DNA from: Archaeoglobales archaeon
GTDB taxonomy: Archaea; Halobacteriota; Archaeoglobi; Archaeoglobales; Archaeoglobaceae
Assembly: GCA_003663055.1 (NCBI GenBank)
Contig: QMZF01000021.1
Coordinates: forward strand, 1-9,484
Direction: 5' to 3'
Length of the DNA: 9,484 nt
Both the position numbers and the translations under genes were made by a program. The notes beneath the pieces are model-generated. The model did no database searches. It had not been told where the DNA came from and was given only the letters and a program-made list of their open reading frames with translations. This document shows, piece by piece, positions 1-7,084 of this stretch; the first letter of the stretch is position 1, and every line of letters begins with the position of its first letter.

Positions 1-429
1 AACGTGATCTTCCACAGGTGGAAATGACGTCCAGTCTTGGTAGCGGAAGTTCCAGCCCTCAGAAGTTCGAAAGTAAACGATACCCTCTTCAGCCCTTTTA
101 TAGGTAAATTCATCAACTACTTCTCCGTTCTCAATCAGCTGGAGGGTTTCGCCGTTGTTTGAGAGTGCAAAGCTTTTAGAGAACTCGATGTCAGCACTCC
201 TACTGAATGAAAGTCTGTAGGCGGTCTTATTTTTTGTTATTATAACCAATCCTTTCAGGTTTATCGGGATCTTACCTTCTCCATCGTCAAGAACGCAGGC
301 TGACGTGGCATTGACGATTACGTATTCAGCGTTGTCGCTTCCGTACGGATTTGGACAAACTTCAACTATCTGCGATGCAGAAGCTGGAAGTACTGTCGAT
401 ACGAGCACGATTACAAACAATGCAAGCAT
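1..429 (-). CDS. Secreted protein with lamin-tail-like N-terminal region, possibly phospholipase D-like (partial, C-terminus outside window)
   Basis: This open frame begins at ATG 429-427 and reads without a stop to the left edge, giving 143 residues. Residues 1-19 (MLALFVIVLVSTVLPASAS) form a hydrophobic signal peptide ending in an A-S-A-type cleavage region; it unusually lacks Lys/Arg before the hydrophobic core. The mature part is beta-rich, with two cysteines (25 and 45) and the segment NNGETLQLIENGEVVDEFTY (91-110), which has the 'L-x-N-x-GE-x-L-x-L-x-x-x-G-x-VVD' pattern of lamin-tail domains. It continues into an aromatic stretch (GWNFRYQDWTSFPPV). In archaea I associate this N-terminal arrangement with secreted phospholipase D/nuclease-like proteins, but the catalytic HxK part would lie outside the window, so that assignment is inference. 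No in-frame start exists upstream before a stop, and the lack of a Shine-Dalgarno with a TATA-like box 26 bases upstream suggests a leaderless message. Confidence 0.7.
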   Translation of the reverse strand, partial: MLALFVIVLVSTVLPASASQIVEVCPNPYGSDNAEYVIVNATSACVLDDGEGKIPINLKGLVIITKNKTAYRLSFSRSADIEFSKSFALSNNGETLQLIENGEVVDEFTYKRAEEGIVYFRTSEGWNFRYQDWTSFPPVEDHV

Positions 430-450
430 TGTAAGAGTATGGACTGCGTG

Positions 451-459
451 AATTTAAGC
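451..459 (-). promoter_or_regulatory. TATA-like box for the secreted protein gene
   Basis: Read on the minus strand this is GCTTAAATT, centred about 26 bases upstream of the ATG at 429. That is the spacing for an archaeal transcript starting at the start codon. A second candidate, CTTTAAAAG at 472-464, overlaps the end of the GNAT gene. No Shine-Dalgarno precedes the ATG. Confidence 0.45.
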
Positions 460-466
460 CTGACTT

Positions 467-952
467 TTAAAGTTGTAGGTACATCTCGCAGTCGTAGCTG
501 CAATCAACGATTTTAAATCCGGTCTTTTTAAATACGTGTATTGCTCTCACGTTATTTCTTTCAGTTATGAGGCATATTCCCTTAAAACCAGTCTGTCTGC
601 ACAGCTTGATCATAGTTCTGATCATCTGCTGTCCAATTCCCCTGTTCTGGTAGTTGCTGTGAACGAAAATGCATAGTTCTAGATTTCTACCCACTGGAAT
701 GACTGCGCAATGACCTACTATTTTGTCATCGCATTCAGCGACAAGGGAAAAACCGCTCTCAAGTATGTAATCAACCCAAGCTTCAATAGCCTGTCTCGAA
801 ACCGGGGGTAAGCCAAGACAACGGTCGTCTGGGTTTAGGGTAGAGTACATTTCCACTATTTTGTTCCTATCCAACTTGCTGGTTGGCCGTACTACAACCC
901 TCTTGCCAAGCTTATCTTTGAAACTGATGGCGCTTGCACTGATATTCAGCAT
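467..952 (-). CDS. GNAT-family N-acetyltransferase
   Basis: A 161-residue protein of the GNAT fold, which transfers an acetyl group from acetyl-CoA to an amine; the acceptor cannot be told from sequence. The clearest signature is motif A, the acetyl-CoA pyrophosphate loop, in VHSNYQNRGIGQQMI (Q/R-x-x-G-x-G/A type). It is followed by a helix and the C-terminal motif B region ERNNVRAIHVFKKTGFKIVD, with the usual Asn, Ala and 'KxGF' residues. The N-terminal part (RPTSKLDRNKIVEMYSTLNPDDR) resembles archaeal/bacterial GNATs related to protein acetyltransferases, but that is weak. I chose ATG 952-950, not the longer TTG reading from 994, because a TATA box at 973-982 lies inside the longer reading at leaderless distance from 952. 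The gene has its own promoter and probably stands alone. It is fairly cysteine-rich. Family certain, substrate unknown. Confidence 0.88.
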   Translation of the reverse strand: MLNISASAISFKDKLGKRVVVRPTSKLDRNKIVEMYSTLNPDDRCLGLPPVSRQAIEAWVDYILESGFSLVAECDDKIVGHCAVIPVGRNLELCIFVHSNYQNRGIGQQMIRTMIKLCRQTGFKGICLITERNNVRAIHVFKKTGFKIVDCSYDCEMYLQL

Positions 953-972
953 TATGATCAATAACACATCCT

Positions 973-982
973 CATATATAAT
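973..982 (-). promoter_or_regulatory. TATA box of the GNAT gene
   Basis: On the minus strand the stretch reads ATTATATATG, centred about 25 bases upstream of ATG 952. This predicts transcription starting at or next to the start codon. It lies inside the longer TTG-initiated reading frame, which argues against that start. Confidence 0.6.
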
Positions 983-992
983 CTTTTCTAAC

Positions 993-1015
993 AATAATTA
1001 ATTGCTATAATTATT
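993..1015. repeat. AT-rich inverted repeat upstream of the GNAT promoter
   Basis: AATAATTA (993-1000) and TAATTATT (1008-1015) are perfect 8-base inverted arms around a 7-base spacer. They sit about 40-65 bases upstream of the predicted GNAT transcription start, just beyond the TATA/BRE region. It could be a regulator site, but such repeats arise easily in AT-rich spacers. The rest of the 953-1102 gap holds the GNAT promoter and T-rich tracts downstream of fbp; I see no gene in it. Confidence 0.35.
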
Positions 1016-1061
1016 AATCGGGATGTTTTCCAGCATTACTGAATTGTAGTTTAGAGCTACT

Positions 1062-1092
1062 TAAAATCATGACAAAATTTGCTAATAAAATT
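1062..1092 (-). terminator. Probable oligo-T terminator downstream of fbp
   Basis: Read on the minus strand, the region just after the fbp stop contains three TTTT runs (complements of 1087-1090, 1074-1077 and 1063-1066). Archaeal RNA polymerase terminates at such oligo-T runs without needing a hairpin. No strong hairpin is visible. Confidence 0.35.
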
Positions 1093-1102
1093 AGGAACGA
1101 AG

Positions 1103-2218
1103 CTAAACAGGTTCAAACCTACCCTCAAGTTTGTCGAGAACTTTTGGTAGCGTGGTGTATTCCATTTCTTCATGTGGCAATCTGTGTGGCTCGAACGGGC
1201 CGTGGCGGCGCATGTACTCTGCCATCTCCGCTGCCTTCTGCCTTGTGTAGTCGAATGCTGGATCATCGAACAGATCAACAGGCCCAACAAGCACTCCGTT
1301 GTTAATCTGGAAGCCGGCCCCTATCACCCTTGGCGGGCCATCGAAGCGTGTGCACTTCGCATAGCGGAATGGTACGGGCATTATTGGGCCGTTATGGCTT
1401 CCGCGCATCCACCCGCTAACGAGGTGCGGAAATGCGAACGGCTCGAGCACTTCTCCAACTGCCGGTAATCCTGACTGGGCTCTTATGAGGGCCACGGGAT
1501 CATCCTTGCCAACGTACTCTCCAGCAATCTGGAATAGCTTTTCAGTGCTTACAACAGCTACCGGTTCATCGGCCGGCAGTTTTCCACCCTCTTTGGGAAA
1601 CACCCTCTTTATGACGAATCTCGACTTGCTGCCTATAAGCGCTAGGATATCGTACATCTCCTCCGGCGCACTCATAAAGACTCGCTTGTGTTCCACTATG
1701 TCCCAAATCTCGAAAACGAAGCCGTTGTGCAAGGAGGGATCGATAACAAGTCCGGCGGTGTTGAAGGGATCGGCAAATATCCTGAATACTGGCAGGTTAA
1801 ATGCTCCCGGCTCCGTTTTATCCATCATAAAAGCTAGAAGTGGCTCTGCTTTGCGCTCTGTAAACTCCATTTCCGCAACTCCTGGGCCTAAGCCACGAAT
1901 GTTTCCTGAAAAAGCTTCCTTAAGCAAATCCTGACCGGCTGCATAGAGCTTGAGCTCTTTCGCCCTCTTTGTTGCCAACTCAAAGGTCTGCCACGCAATA
2001 CCGTGTATTTTCTCGCTGTCAACCCCTTCTCTGTGCGTCATTATGAGTTCGAGGTCATCTCCAGCGTTAAGAACTCTGTAGTCTATGATGTCTCCGTTTT
2101 GCTTCTTTTCTTCGAGAAAAGCTTCTGCAACTTTCTTTATCTCATCCGGCACGACAACATGCCCGGGCACACTGCCGACATCGGCCTTGATCAGGCTAAC
2201 AGTTATTTTTTCTACCAT
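1103..2218 (-). CDS. fbp: Bifunctional fructose-1,6-bisphosphate aldolase/phosphatase (archaeal type V FBPase)
   Basis: A 371-residue cytoplasmic enzyme that condenses dihydroxyacetone phosphate with glyceraldehyde-3-phosphate and then dephosphorylates the resulting fructose-1,6-bisphosphate to fructose-6-phosphate, pulling carbon towards gluconeogenesis. Near the N-terminus, TVSLIKADVGSVPGH carries the metal-binding Asp13 and His20 (equivalent to Asp11/His18 of the Sulfolobus enzyme). GEYVGKDDP holds Tyr235 and Lys238, matching the aldolase proton donor and Schiff-base lysine in the Y-x-x-K arrangement, and Tyr354 near the C-terminus fits the family's late tyrosine. The GNIRGLGPG and SGWMRGSHNGPIMP blocks are family signatures. 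Length is normal for the family. I start at ATG 2218, not TTG 2242, because the protein then begins with the conserved VEKITVSLIKAD strand and a TATA box lies 27 bases upstream. It is divergent from the KaiC-like gene. No key residue is missing. Confidence 0.96.
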   Translation of the reverse strand: MVEKITVSLIKADVGSVPGHVVVPDEIKKVAEAFLEEKKQNGDIIDYRVLNAGDDLELIMTHREGVDSEKIHGIAWQTFELATKRAKELKLYAAGQDLLKEAFSGNIRGLGPGVAEMEFTERKAEPLLAFMMDKTEPGAFNLPVFRIFADPFNTAGLVIDPSLHNGFVFEIWDIVEHKRVFMSAPEEMYDILALIGSKSRFVIKRVFPKEGGKLPADEPVAVVSTEKLFQIAGEYVGKDDPVALIRAQSGLPAVGEVLEPFAFPHLVSGWMRGSHNGPIMPVPFRYAKCTRFDGPPRVIGAGFQINNGVLVGPVDLFDDPAFDYTRQKAAEMAEYMRRHGPFEPHRLPHEEMEYTTLPKVLDKLEGRFEPV

Positions 2219-2239
2219 GATTATCAAACAAATCGTAAA

Positions 2240-2250
2240 CAATTTAAAGT
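2240..2250 (-). promoter_or_regulatory. TATA box and BRE of fbp
   Basis: Minus strand ACTTTAAATTG preceded by CCAAA, a fair match to an archaeal BRE plus TATA element. Its centre is about 27 bases upstream of ATG 2218 and there is no Shine-Dalgarno, so the message is probably leaderless. Confidence 0.6.
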
Positions 2251-2300
2251 TTTGGTGCTAAGTGTTTGCATACTATGAGTACATGATAATGATGGGAAAG

Positions 2301-2310
2301 TTTTATATTA
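2301..2310 (+). promoter_or_regulatory. TATA box of the KaiC-like gene
   Basis: TTTTATATTA preceded by GGGAAAG (purine-rich BRE-like). Transcription is predicted to start near 2331, leaving a leader of about 15 bases that contains the Shine-Dalgarno GAGGTG at 2333-2338, seven bases before the ATG. The 2219-2345 spacer therefore holds divergent promoters. Between them is a small TACT-ATG-AGTA inverted repeat (2271-2281) that could be an operator but is too short to call. Confidence 0.6.
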
Positions 2311-2345
2311 TCGAAAGGCGAGTAAGAAGCAAGAGGTGTAAGTAA

Positions 2346-3092
2346 ATGACAATAGAAAGAGTTCCGACTGGAATTCCGGGATTTGACGAATTGTGTGAAG
2401 GCGGGCTGCTAAGGGATCGCACTTACCTCGTATCGGGTACGGCTGGTTCTGGCAAGACGATATTTGCAATGCAGTACATAGTAAACGGAATAGAGATGTT
2501 TAACGAACCCGGAATCTTTGTTGCCACTGAAGAAAGACCTCAACACTTACGAGAACACTTTTCCGTCTTCGGCTGGGATTTGGAGAAACTCGAAGACGAA
2601 AACATGCTTGCAATCGTCGATGCAACGTCAACAAAAATAGGTTTGCCATCAGATGAGAAGTACATCGATGTGAGACCATTCGATACACGCTCGCTTATAG
2701 ATCAGATGATAACAATACAAGATGAAATTGGAGCGAGAAGAGCAGCTCTCGACTCAACCACTGCAATAGGCTTCTCGATTCAGGATCCAGCTAAGTTCAG
2801 AGTTGAGTTGCTTAAAATATCCACGACAATGGAGATTTTGGGCCTAACTTCAATCTTCACGTGTGAAATAATCGACTCGGGATGGGATAAAATCAGCCGC
2901 TTTGGAGTTGAAAACTTCGTGACTGAAGGTACTATAGTTCTATACTACACGAGGAGTGAGAACGTAAGGGTTAGGAGCTTGGAAATCTTCAAGATGAGGG
3001 GTAGCAACCACAGCAAGAAAATACATCCTTTCGAAATAACGGAGAAGGGAATAGTCGTCCACTCAAGAGAAGAAGTTTACTCCGAAATCTAA
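2346..3092 (+). CDS. Single-domain KaiC-like RecA-superfamily ATPase
   Basis: A 248-residue soluble ATPase of the KaiC/RadA group. The N-terminal TGIPGFDELCEGGL is the KaiC-family opening. The Walker A P-loop is GTAGSGKT (31-38), the catalytic glutamate pair is Glu62-Glu63 in VATEERP, and Walker B ends at Asp136 in RRAALDSTTA. Toward the C-terminus KMRGSNHS (216-223) matches the conserved K-x-R-G-x-x-H region that in KaiC contacts ATP across the subunit interface. So it should bind ATP and probably form a ring. It has one KaiC domain, not the two of the cyanobacterial clock protein, and none of the cyanobacterial phosphorylation-site context is apparent. Archaeal relatives are proposed to act in signal transduction; the output here is unknown. 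Start is ATG 2346 with a good Shine-Dalgarno. A membrane protein gene follows 21 bases after its stop, probably co-transcribed. Confidence 0.9.
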   Translation: MTIERVPTGIPGFDELCEGGLLRDRTYLVSGTAGSGKTIFAMQYIVNGIEMFNEPGIFVATEERPQHLREHFSVFGWDLEKLEDENMLAIVDATSTKIGLPSDEKYIDVRPFDTRSLIDQMITIQDEIGARRAALDSTTAIGFSIQDPAKFRVELLKISTTMEILGLTSIFTCEIIDSGWDKISRFGVENFVTEGTIVLYYTRSENVRVRSLEIFKMRGSNHSKKIHPFEITEKGIVVHSREEVYSEI

Positions 3093-3113
3093 TCCTTTTA
3101 TTTGGGGAATAGG

Positions 3114-3749
3114 ATGGAGGAAGTTCACCCTATCATCTACTGGTTTGGATTTGTTATAGCTTTTGCTGGGCTTGTAGGTTATTCTTCAAAACCCCTTTAC
3201 GAGTTTGACAGGCACGAGAAGTACGTAGAAGCCATCGCTACTTTTTATCTAATAACTGCTCTCAGCTTTCTTCTTCATGCTATATACCGCCTATTTTACC
3301 GGAAACTCGCTTACGTTGAGATTGGAGTAGTAGTCATGCTCTTGGCAGCAAGCCTTTACCTCATGGTGTACACGGGCATAGAAAAATTTGACATTAGGAG
3401 ATTTAAAGATGCGCTGCTCTACGGGGCAATTACATGGCTTATGGGCCAGCAGCTTCACGTTGTAAAGGAGTACTTTCTCTATGCAGTTCCAGTTCTTTCT
3501 GCCTTCACAATTCCTGTATTTCTCGTTTCGGTCTATCTCTTTTACTCGATAAGGAACAAAACAGTGTATTTTACGTTTGAAGAACACGACAAGATAATAT
3601 CAAGCTCGTTTTTTGTTATCTATCTTGCAGGTTTGTCAACTCTTTTCGTTGACATCCCGAATGTGCACTTCACGTTCAAAATAGTAGCTTCGGGCGTCTT
3701 GCTTTACGTCCTTTACAAACTTGGAAACATTGCCAGACTCTTTGTTTAG
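3114..3749 (+). CDS. Unidentified multi-pass membrane protein, partner candidate of the KaiC-like ATPase
   Basis: I do not recognise this 211-residue protein. Hydrophobic stretches at about residues 6-24, 38-60, 66-87, 99-115 (weaker), 120-145, 161-179 and 186-204 suggest 6-7 transmembrane helices. There is no signal peptide distinct from the first helix, no soluble domain and no catalytic motif that I can see. Short polar loops carry charged patches (FDRHEKY after helix 1, FEEHDK before helix 6). The start is ATG 3114, preceded by GGGG at 3104-3107, not the TTG at 3102 that the longest reading would use. It follows the KaiC-like gene by 21 bases with no visible promoter, so both are likely on one transcript. 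It resembles in general form the membrane sensor halves found near archaeal KaiC-like genes, but this is inference from context. Confidence 0.8.
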   Translation: MEEVHPIIYWFGFVIAFAGLVGYSSKPLYEFDRHEKYVEAIATFYLITALSFLLHAIYRLFYRKLAYVEIGVVVMLLAASLYLMVYTGIEKFDIRRFKDALLYGAITWLMGQQLHVVKEYFLYAVPVLSAFTIPVFLVSVYLFYSIRNKTVYFTFEEHDKIISSSFFVIYLAGLSTLFVDIPNVHFTFKIVASGVLLYVLYKLGNIARLFV

Positions 3750-3770
3750 GTTGTTAGCATTAAGACGGTA

Positions 3771-3780
3771 AAAATATATT
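3771..3780 (+). promoter_or_regulatory. TATA box of reverse gyrase
   Basis: AAAATATATT, centred about 30 bases before the GTG at 3805, which predicts a start near 3801-3803 and so a nearly leaderless message. No Shine-Dalgarno precedes the GTG. Confidence 0.6.
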
Positions 3781-3804
3781 AACGTTGTGTAATTATGCTA
3801 TTTT

Positions 3805-6800
3805 GTGATTGAAGCCATTTACGCCAGCCTATGTCCAAAGTGCGGAGGGGATTTGAGCACAAGAGAAGCGAACCGAGCAAAATGTGAAAGGAATGGAGCA
3901 CTATGCAGATTTTCTGGAGATGCGCTTGTGGACGAATTCGTTGAGTTCTTCAAAAAAGCTGTCGGTGAGCCAAGGTCGATACAGCTTTTCTGGGCGAGAA
4001 GAATTTTGAGCGGTGAAAGCTTCGCCGCAGTCGCTCCCACTGGAATTGGAAAAACATCTTTTGGTGCGGCAATGGCGCTGTTTCTTGCTACTAAGAGAAA
4101 GCGCAGCTATGTAATTCTGCCAACGACTTTACTCGTTGAGCAGGTTGCAGAATCGATGCAGAGTTATGCTGAAAGGGCTGGGATCGATGTTGGTTTAAAC
4201 GAAGAGGGAAATGTATGCATCCTCTACTATCACGGCAGGATGGGCAAAGAGGAGAAGGAAAGGTTTTTCCAGCTCCTCAAGCAAGCGAATGTAATCATAA
4301 CCACTACGCAGTTTCTCGCAAGAAACTTTGAGGCTGTAAAACAAGTATTCGACTTCGTGTTCGTCGATGATGTCGATTCCGTTCTAAAAGCATCGAGAAA
4401 CGTTGACCGCATCCTCATGCTCCTTGGCTTCAGGAAGGGCAAGAAGGGTTGGGAAGGAGAGGCAAGAGGCGTGCTGATGGTTTCAACAGCTACAGCCAAA
4501 AAAGGGCAAAAAGCCAGATTATTTCGTCAGCTCCTAAACTTTGATGTCGGCTCTTCGAGTCATGCGGTAAGAAACGTGGAAGATATCGCCATCAACTCCG
4601 AAAGCATCGAAACCGTAAGGGATATACTGAGGAGAATGGGATCGGGGGGAATTATATACGCTAGGAGTGGAGAGGAAGCGGAAAAGCTTTACGAGTTGCT
4701 GAAGGAGGAGTTCAAGATAGGGATAGTTACAGCAGGCAAAAAGAAAGATTACGAGCTCTTTGAAAAAGGAGAAATAGAATTCCTCGTTGGAACAGCCTAC
4801 TACTACGGAACACTCGTTAGAGGTTTGGACTTGCCGGAAAAAATTCGCTTCACAGTTTTTGTTGGTGCTCCCACCTTCAGCGTCAGAATAGAGGACATCG
4901 ACAGAGCTTCTCCTAGCGTTGTCAGGATTCTTGCCCTCATATTCAGGGACAGTGAGGAGGTCAAGAGGTTTGTACCCATTCTTTCTATAATAGATAAGCC
5001 CGAGCATGAGGAGGAACTTGTCGAACTCAGAAAGATTTTGAAGAGGCTTGTAGAGGGAGGCGAGGCGAGAGAAAAGGATGTCATCGTTAGGAAAGGAGAA
5101 GTAATTTTCCCCGATTTGCGAACGTACATACAGGGTTCAGGAAGAACTTCCCGCCTCTTTGCAGGCGGTATAACCAAGGGAGCGTCTTTTCTGCTCGAAG
5201 ATGATGAGGATGTTCTTACCGCCTTCATCGAAAGGGCAAAGCACTACGACATTGAGTTTAAGAAGATGGAGGATGTGAATTTTGAGGAACTAATAGGGGA
5301 GATAAACGAGAGCAGGGCAAGATACAGGCGGAGGAAGGAAGCGAAGGATGTCGTAAAGCCAACCCTTTTCATAGTGGAGAGCCCGACTAAAGCGAGGCAT
5401 ATTGCGCGCTTCTTCGGTCAGCCGAGCGTGAAAGTGTTCAACGGCATGGTTGCGTATGAGGTGCCGACTGCAAGCCGTGTACTCCTCATTACTGCAAGCC
5501 TCGGTCACCTTACGGATTTGATCACAAACAGGGGATTTTACGGAGTTGAAGTTGATGGGCGTTTTATCCCGATTTACGCATCGATAAAACGCTGTAAGCA
5601 ATGCGGTTACCAGTTTACCGAAGAGAGGCATAGCTGTCCGAGGTGCGAAAGCAAGGATATCGATGACTCGAAGCAGAGGATAGAGGCTTTGCGAAAGCTT
5701 GCCCACGATGCTGGAGAGGTGATAATAGGCACAGATCCCGATGCAGAAGGAGAAAAGATCGCCTGGGACATCTGGAATTTACTTTCGGGCTGTGGAACGA
5801 TAAGAAGGGCAGAATTTCACGAGGTTACCAGAAAGGCTGTTAGCCAAGCCTTGGAAAACTTGCGAAGCATTGACGAAAACTTGGTAAAAGCTCAGATAGT
5901 GAGGAGGGTTGAGGATAGGTGGATCGGATTTGTTCTCAGCCAGAAGCTGTGGAGCAAGTTTAATAATAGAAACCTTTCCGCTGGCAGAGCTCAAACCCCC
6001 GTGCTCGGATGGGTAATTGAAAGGGCAGAGCAGCATAAGGAGAAGAAAGTTGTAGGTGTTATAAAGGAGCTCGAATTGGCAATTGAAGGTGTTGAAACGC
6101 CGAAGGCGCAGCTTAGAATAGAGCTTTTGGAAGAGAAGGTGGAGGAAAGAATTCCTCTTCCTCCATACACCACCGATAGCATGCTGAGGGATGCAAACGC
6201 AATTCTCAAAATGCATGCAACGCAAACGATGAGCGTTGCGCAATCCCTCTTCGAAAGCGGGCTGATAACCTACCACAGGACGGACTCAACGAGAGTTAGC
6301 GATGCTGGCATGAGGATAGCCAAAGAATATCTTGGTGAAGATTTCGTTGCAAGGGAGTGGTTTGCCGAAGGTGCGCATGAGTGCATAAGACCAACAAGAC
6401 CTGTGGATAGAAATACGCTGCAAAGGCTAATTCAAGAGGGCGTAATTGTTGTCGAAGACGTGACTTGGCGCCATCTTGCCCTATACGATCTAATCTTCAG
6501 ACGTTTCATGGCGAGTCAGTGCAAGCCGTACACGGTCAAAGTTCACAGGTATTCGATAGCCATCGATGGAAAAACGATTGAAGAGGAAAGGATCGTTGAT
6601 GCAAAAGGCAAAGCATACGAACTGTACAAATCCGTCTGGGTGAGAAAACCTCTACAAGTAGGCGAACAAATCGTTGATATTGAAGTCAGGAGGATTCCGA
6701 AGGCTCCTCTCTACACCCAATCCGACATAGTACAGTTGATGAGGGAAAGGGGAATAGGTAGGCCATCGACCTATGCGACCATTATCGACAAGCTCTTCCA

Positions 6801-7014
6801 GAGAAACTATGTCGTCGAGAGGAACGGGAAGGTGGCTCCAACAAGAAGGGGCGTGGAAGTATACAATTACCTCGCAAGCAATTACTCAAAGTTCGTTTCG
6901 GAGGAGCGCACGAAAGTTCTTGAGGAGAAAATGGATTTCGTTGAGAGGGGTGAACTCGACTACCAAAAGGCCCTCGAAGAATTATACCACGAGATAGAGG
7001 AGATAATCGCATGA
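3805..7014 (+). CDS. rgy: Reverse gyrase (helicase-like and type IA topoisomerase fusion)
   Basis: A 1069-residue enzyme that introduces positive supercoils into DNA using ATP; it is the hallmark protein of hyperthermophiles. The N-terminal zinc finger has Cys10, Cys13, Cys27 and Cys34. The helicase-like half shows Walker A APTGIGKTS (77-85), the DEAD-box variant DDVD (188-191), STAT (227-230) and motif VI QGSGRTSR (443-450); the variable region before motif VI should hold the latch. The topoisomerase half begins at about residue 518 with the Toprim glutamate in IVESPTKA (Glu525) and DPDAEGE (644-650). A second zinc finger (Cys597, Cys600, Cys611, Cys614) lies within it, and the catalytic tyrosine is Tyr823 in GLITYHRTDSTR. 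All key residues are present and length is close to the roughly 1050-residue Archaeoglobus enzyme. The start is GTG; an in-frame TAA at 3790 rules out anything further upstream. Confidence 0.98.
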   Translation: MIEAIYASLCPKCGGDLSTREANRAKCERNGALCRFSGDALVDEFVEFFKKAVGEPRSIQLFWARRILSGESFAAVAPTGIGKTSFGAAMALFLATKRKRSYVILPTTLLVEQVAESMQSYAERAGIDVGLNEEGNVCILYYHGRMGKEEKERFFQLLKQANVIITTTQFLARNFEAVKQVFDFVFVDDVDSVLKASRNVDRILMLLGFRKGKKGWEGEARGVLMVSTATAKKGQKARLFRQLLNFDVGSSSHAVRNVEDIAINSESIETVRDILRRMGSGGIIYARSGEEAEKLYELLKEEFKIGIVTAGKKKDYELFEKGEIEFLVGTAYYYGTLVRGLDLPEKIRFTVFVGAPTFSVRIEDIDRASPSVVRILALIFRDSEEVKRFVPILSIIDKPEHEEELVELRKILKRLVEGGEAREKDVIVRKGEVIFPDLRTYIQGSGRTSRLFAGGITKGASFLLEDDEDVLTAFIERAKHYDIEFKKMEDVNFEELIGEINESRARYRRRKEAKDVVKPTLFIVESPTKARHIARFFGQPSVKVFNGMVAYEVPTASRVLLITASLGHLTDLITNRGFYGVEVDGRFIPIYASIKRCKQCGYQFTEERHSCPRCESKDIDDSKQRIEALRKLAHDAGEVIIGTDPDAEGEKIAWDIWNLLSGCGTIRRAEFHEVTRKAVSQALENLRSIDENLVKAQIVRRVEDRWIGFVLSQKLWSKFNNRNLSAGRAQTPVLGWVIERAEQHKEKKVVGVIKELELAIEGVETPKAQLRIELLEEKVEERIPLPPYTTDSMLRDANAILKMHATQTMSVAQSLFESGLITYHRTDSTRVSDAGMRIAKEYLGEDFVAREWFAEGAHECIRPTRPVDRNTLQRLIQEGVIVVEDVTWRHLALYDLIFRRFMASQCKPYTVKVHRYSIAIDGKTIEEERIVDAKGKAYELYKSVWVRKPLQVGEQIVDIEVRRIPKAPLYTQSDIVQLMRERGIGRPSTYATIIDKLFQRNYVVERNGKVAPTRRGVEVYNYLASNYSKFVSEERTKVLEEKMDFVERGELDYQKALEELYHEIEEIIA

Positions 7015-7045
7015 AGTTTTGAGCAGCGTTGAAACATTGAAAAAA

Positions 7046-7054
7046 CTTATATTG
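7046..7054 (+). promoter_or_regulatory. TATA box of the small-protein/pth2 unit
   Basis: CTTATATTG preceded by GAAAAAA, centred about 35 bases upstream of ATG 7085. The predicted transcript start near 7076 coincides with the Shine-Dalgarno AGGTGG (7075-7080), five to six bases before the ATG. Confidence 0.5.
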
Positions 7055-7084
7055 ATGTCGGCATAGCATCGAAAAGGTGGAGCC

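Noticed and set aside
1046..1060. GTAG...CTAC inverted repeat downstream of fbp as a terminator hairpin
   Set aside because: Only four base pairs with a seven-base loop; too weak to support.
1069..1305. Plus-strand frame of 78 codons over the 3' end of fbp
   Set aside because: It lies antisense to a gene with conserved catalytic residues, has a low-complexity translation and no promoter-spaced start; a shadow of fbp.
1485..1934. Plus-strand 149-codon frame antisense to fbp
   Set aside because: The translation is Ser/Pro-rich with no domain pattern, as expected from the complement of a strongly biased coding sequence.
2219..2242. TTG start extending fbp by eight residues
   Set aside because: The extension would be read from the core promoter region and precedes the conserved N-terminal strand; ATG 2218 fits better.
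4534..5228. Minus-strand frames of 157 and 141 codons inside reverse gyrase
   Set aside because: They overlap each other and sit entirely within rgy; the Ser-rich translation is typical of antisense shadow frames.
5290..6276. Minus-strand frames of 138 and 165 codons inside the topoisomerase half of rgy
   Set aside because: No recognisable motif, no promoter, and the sense strand is conserved coding sequence throughout.
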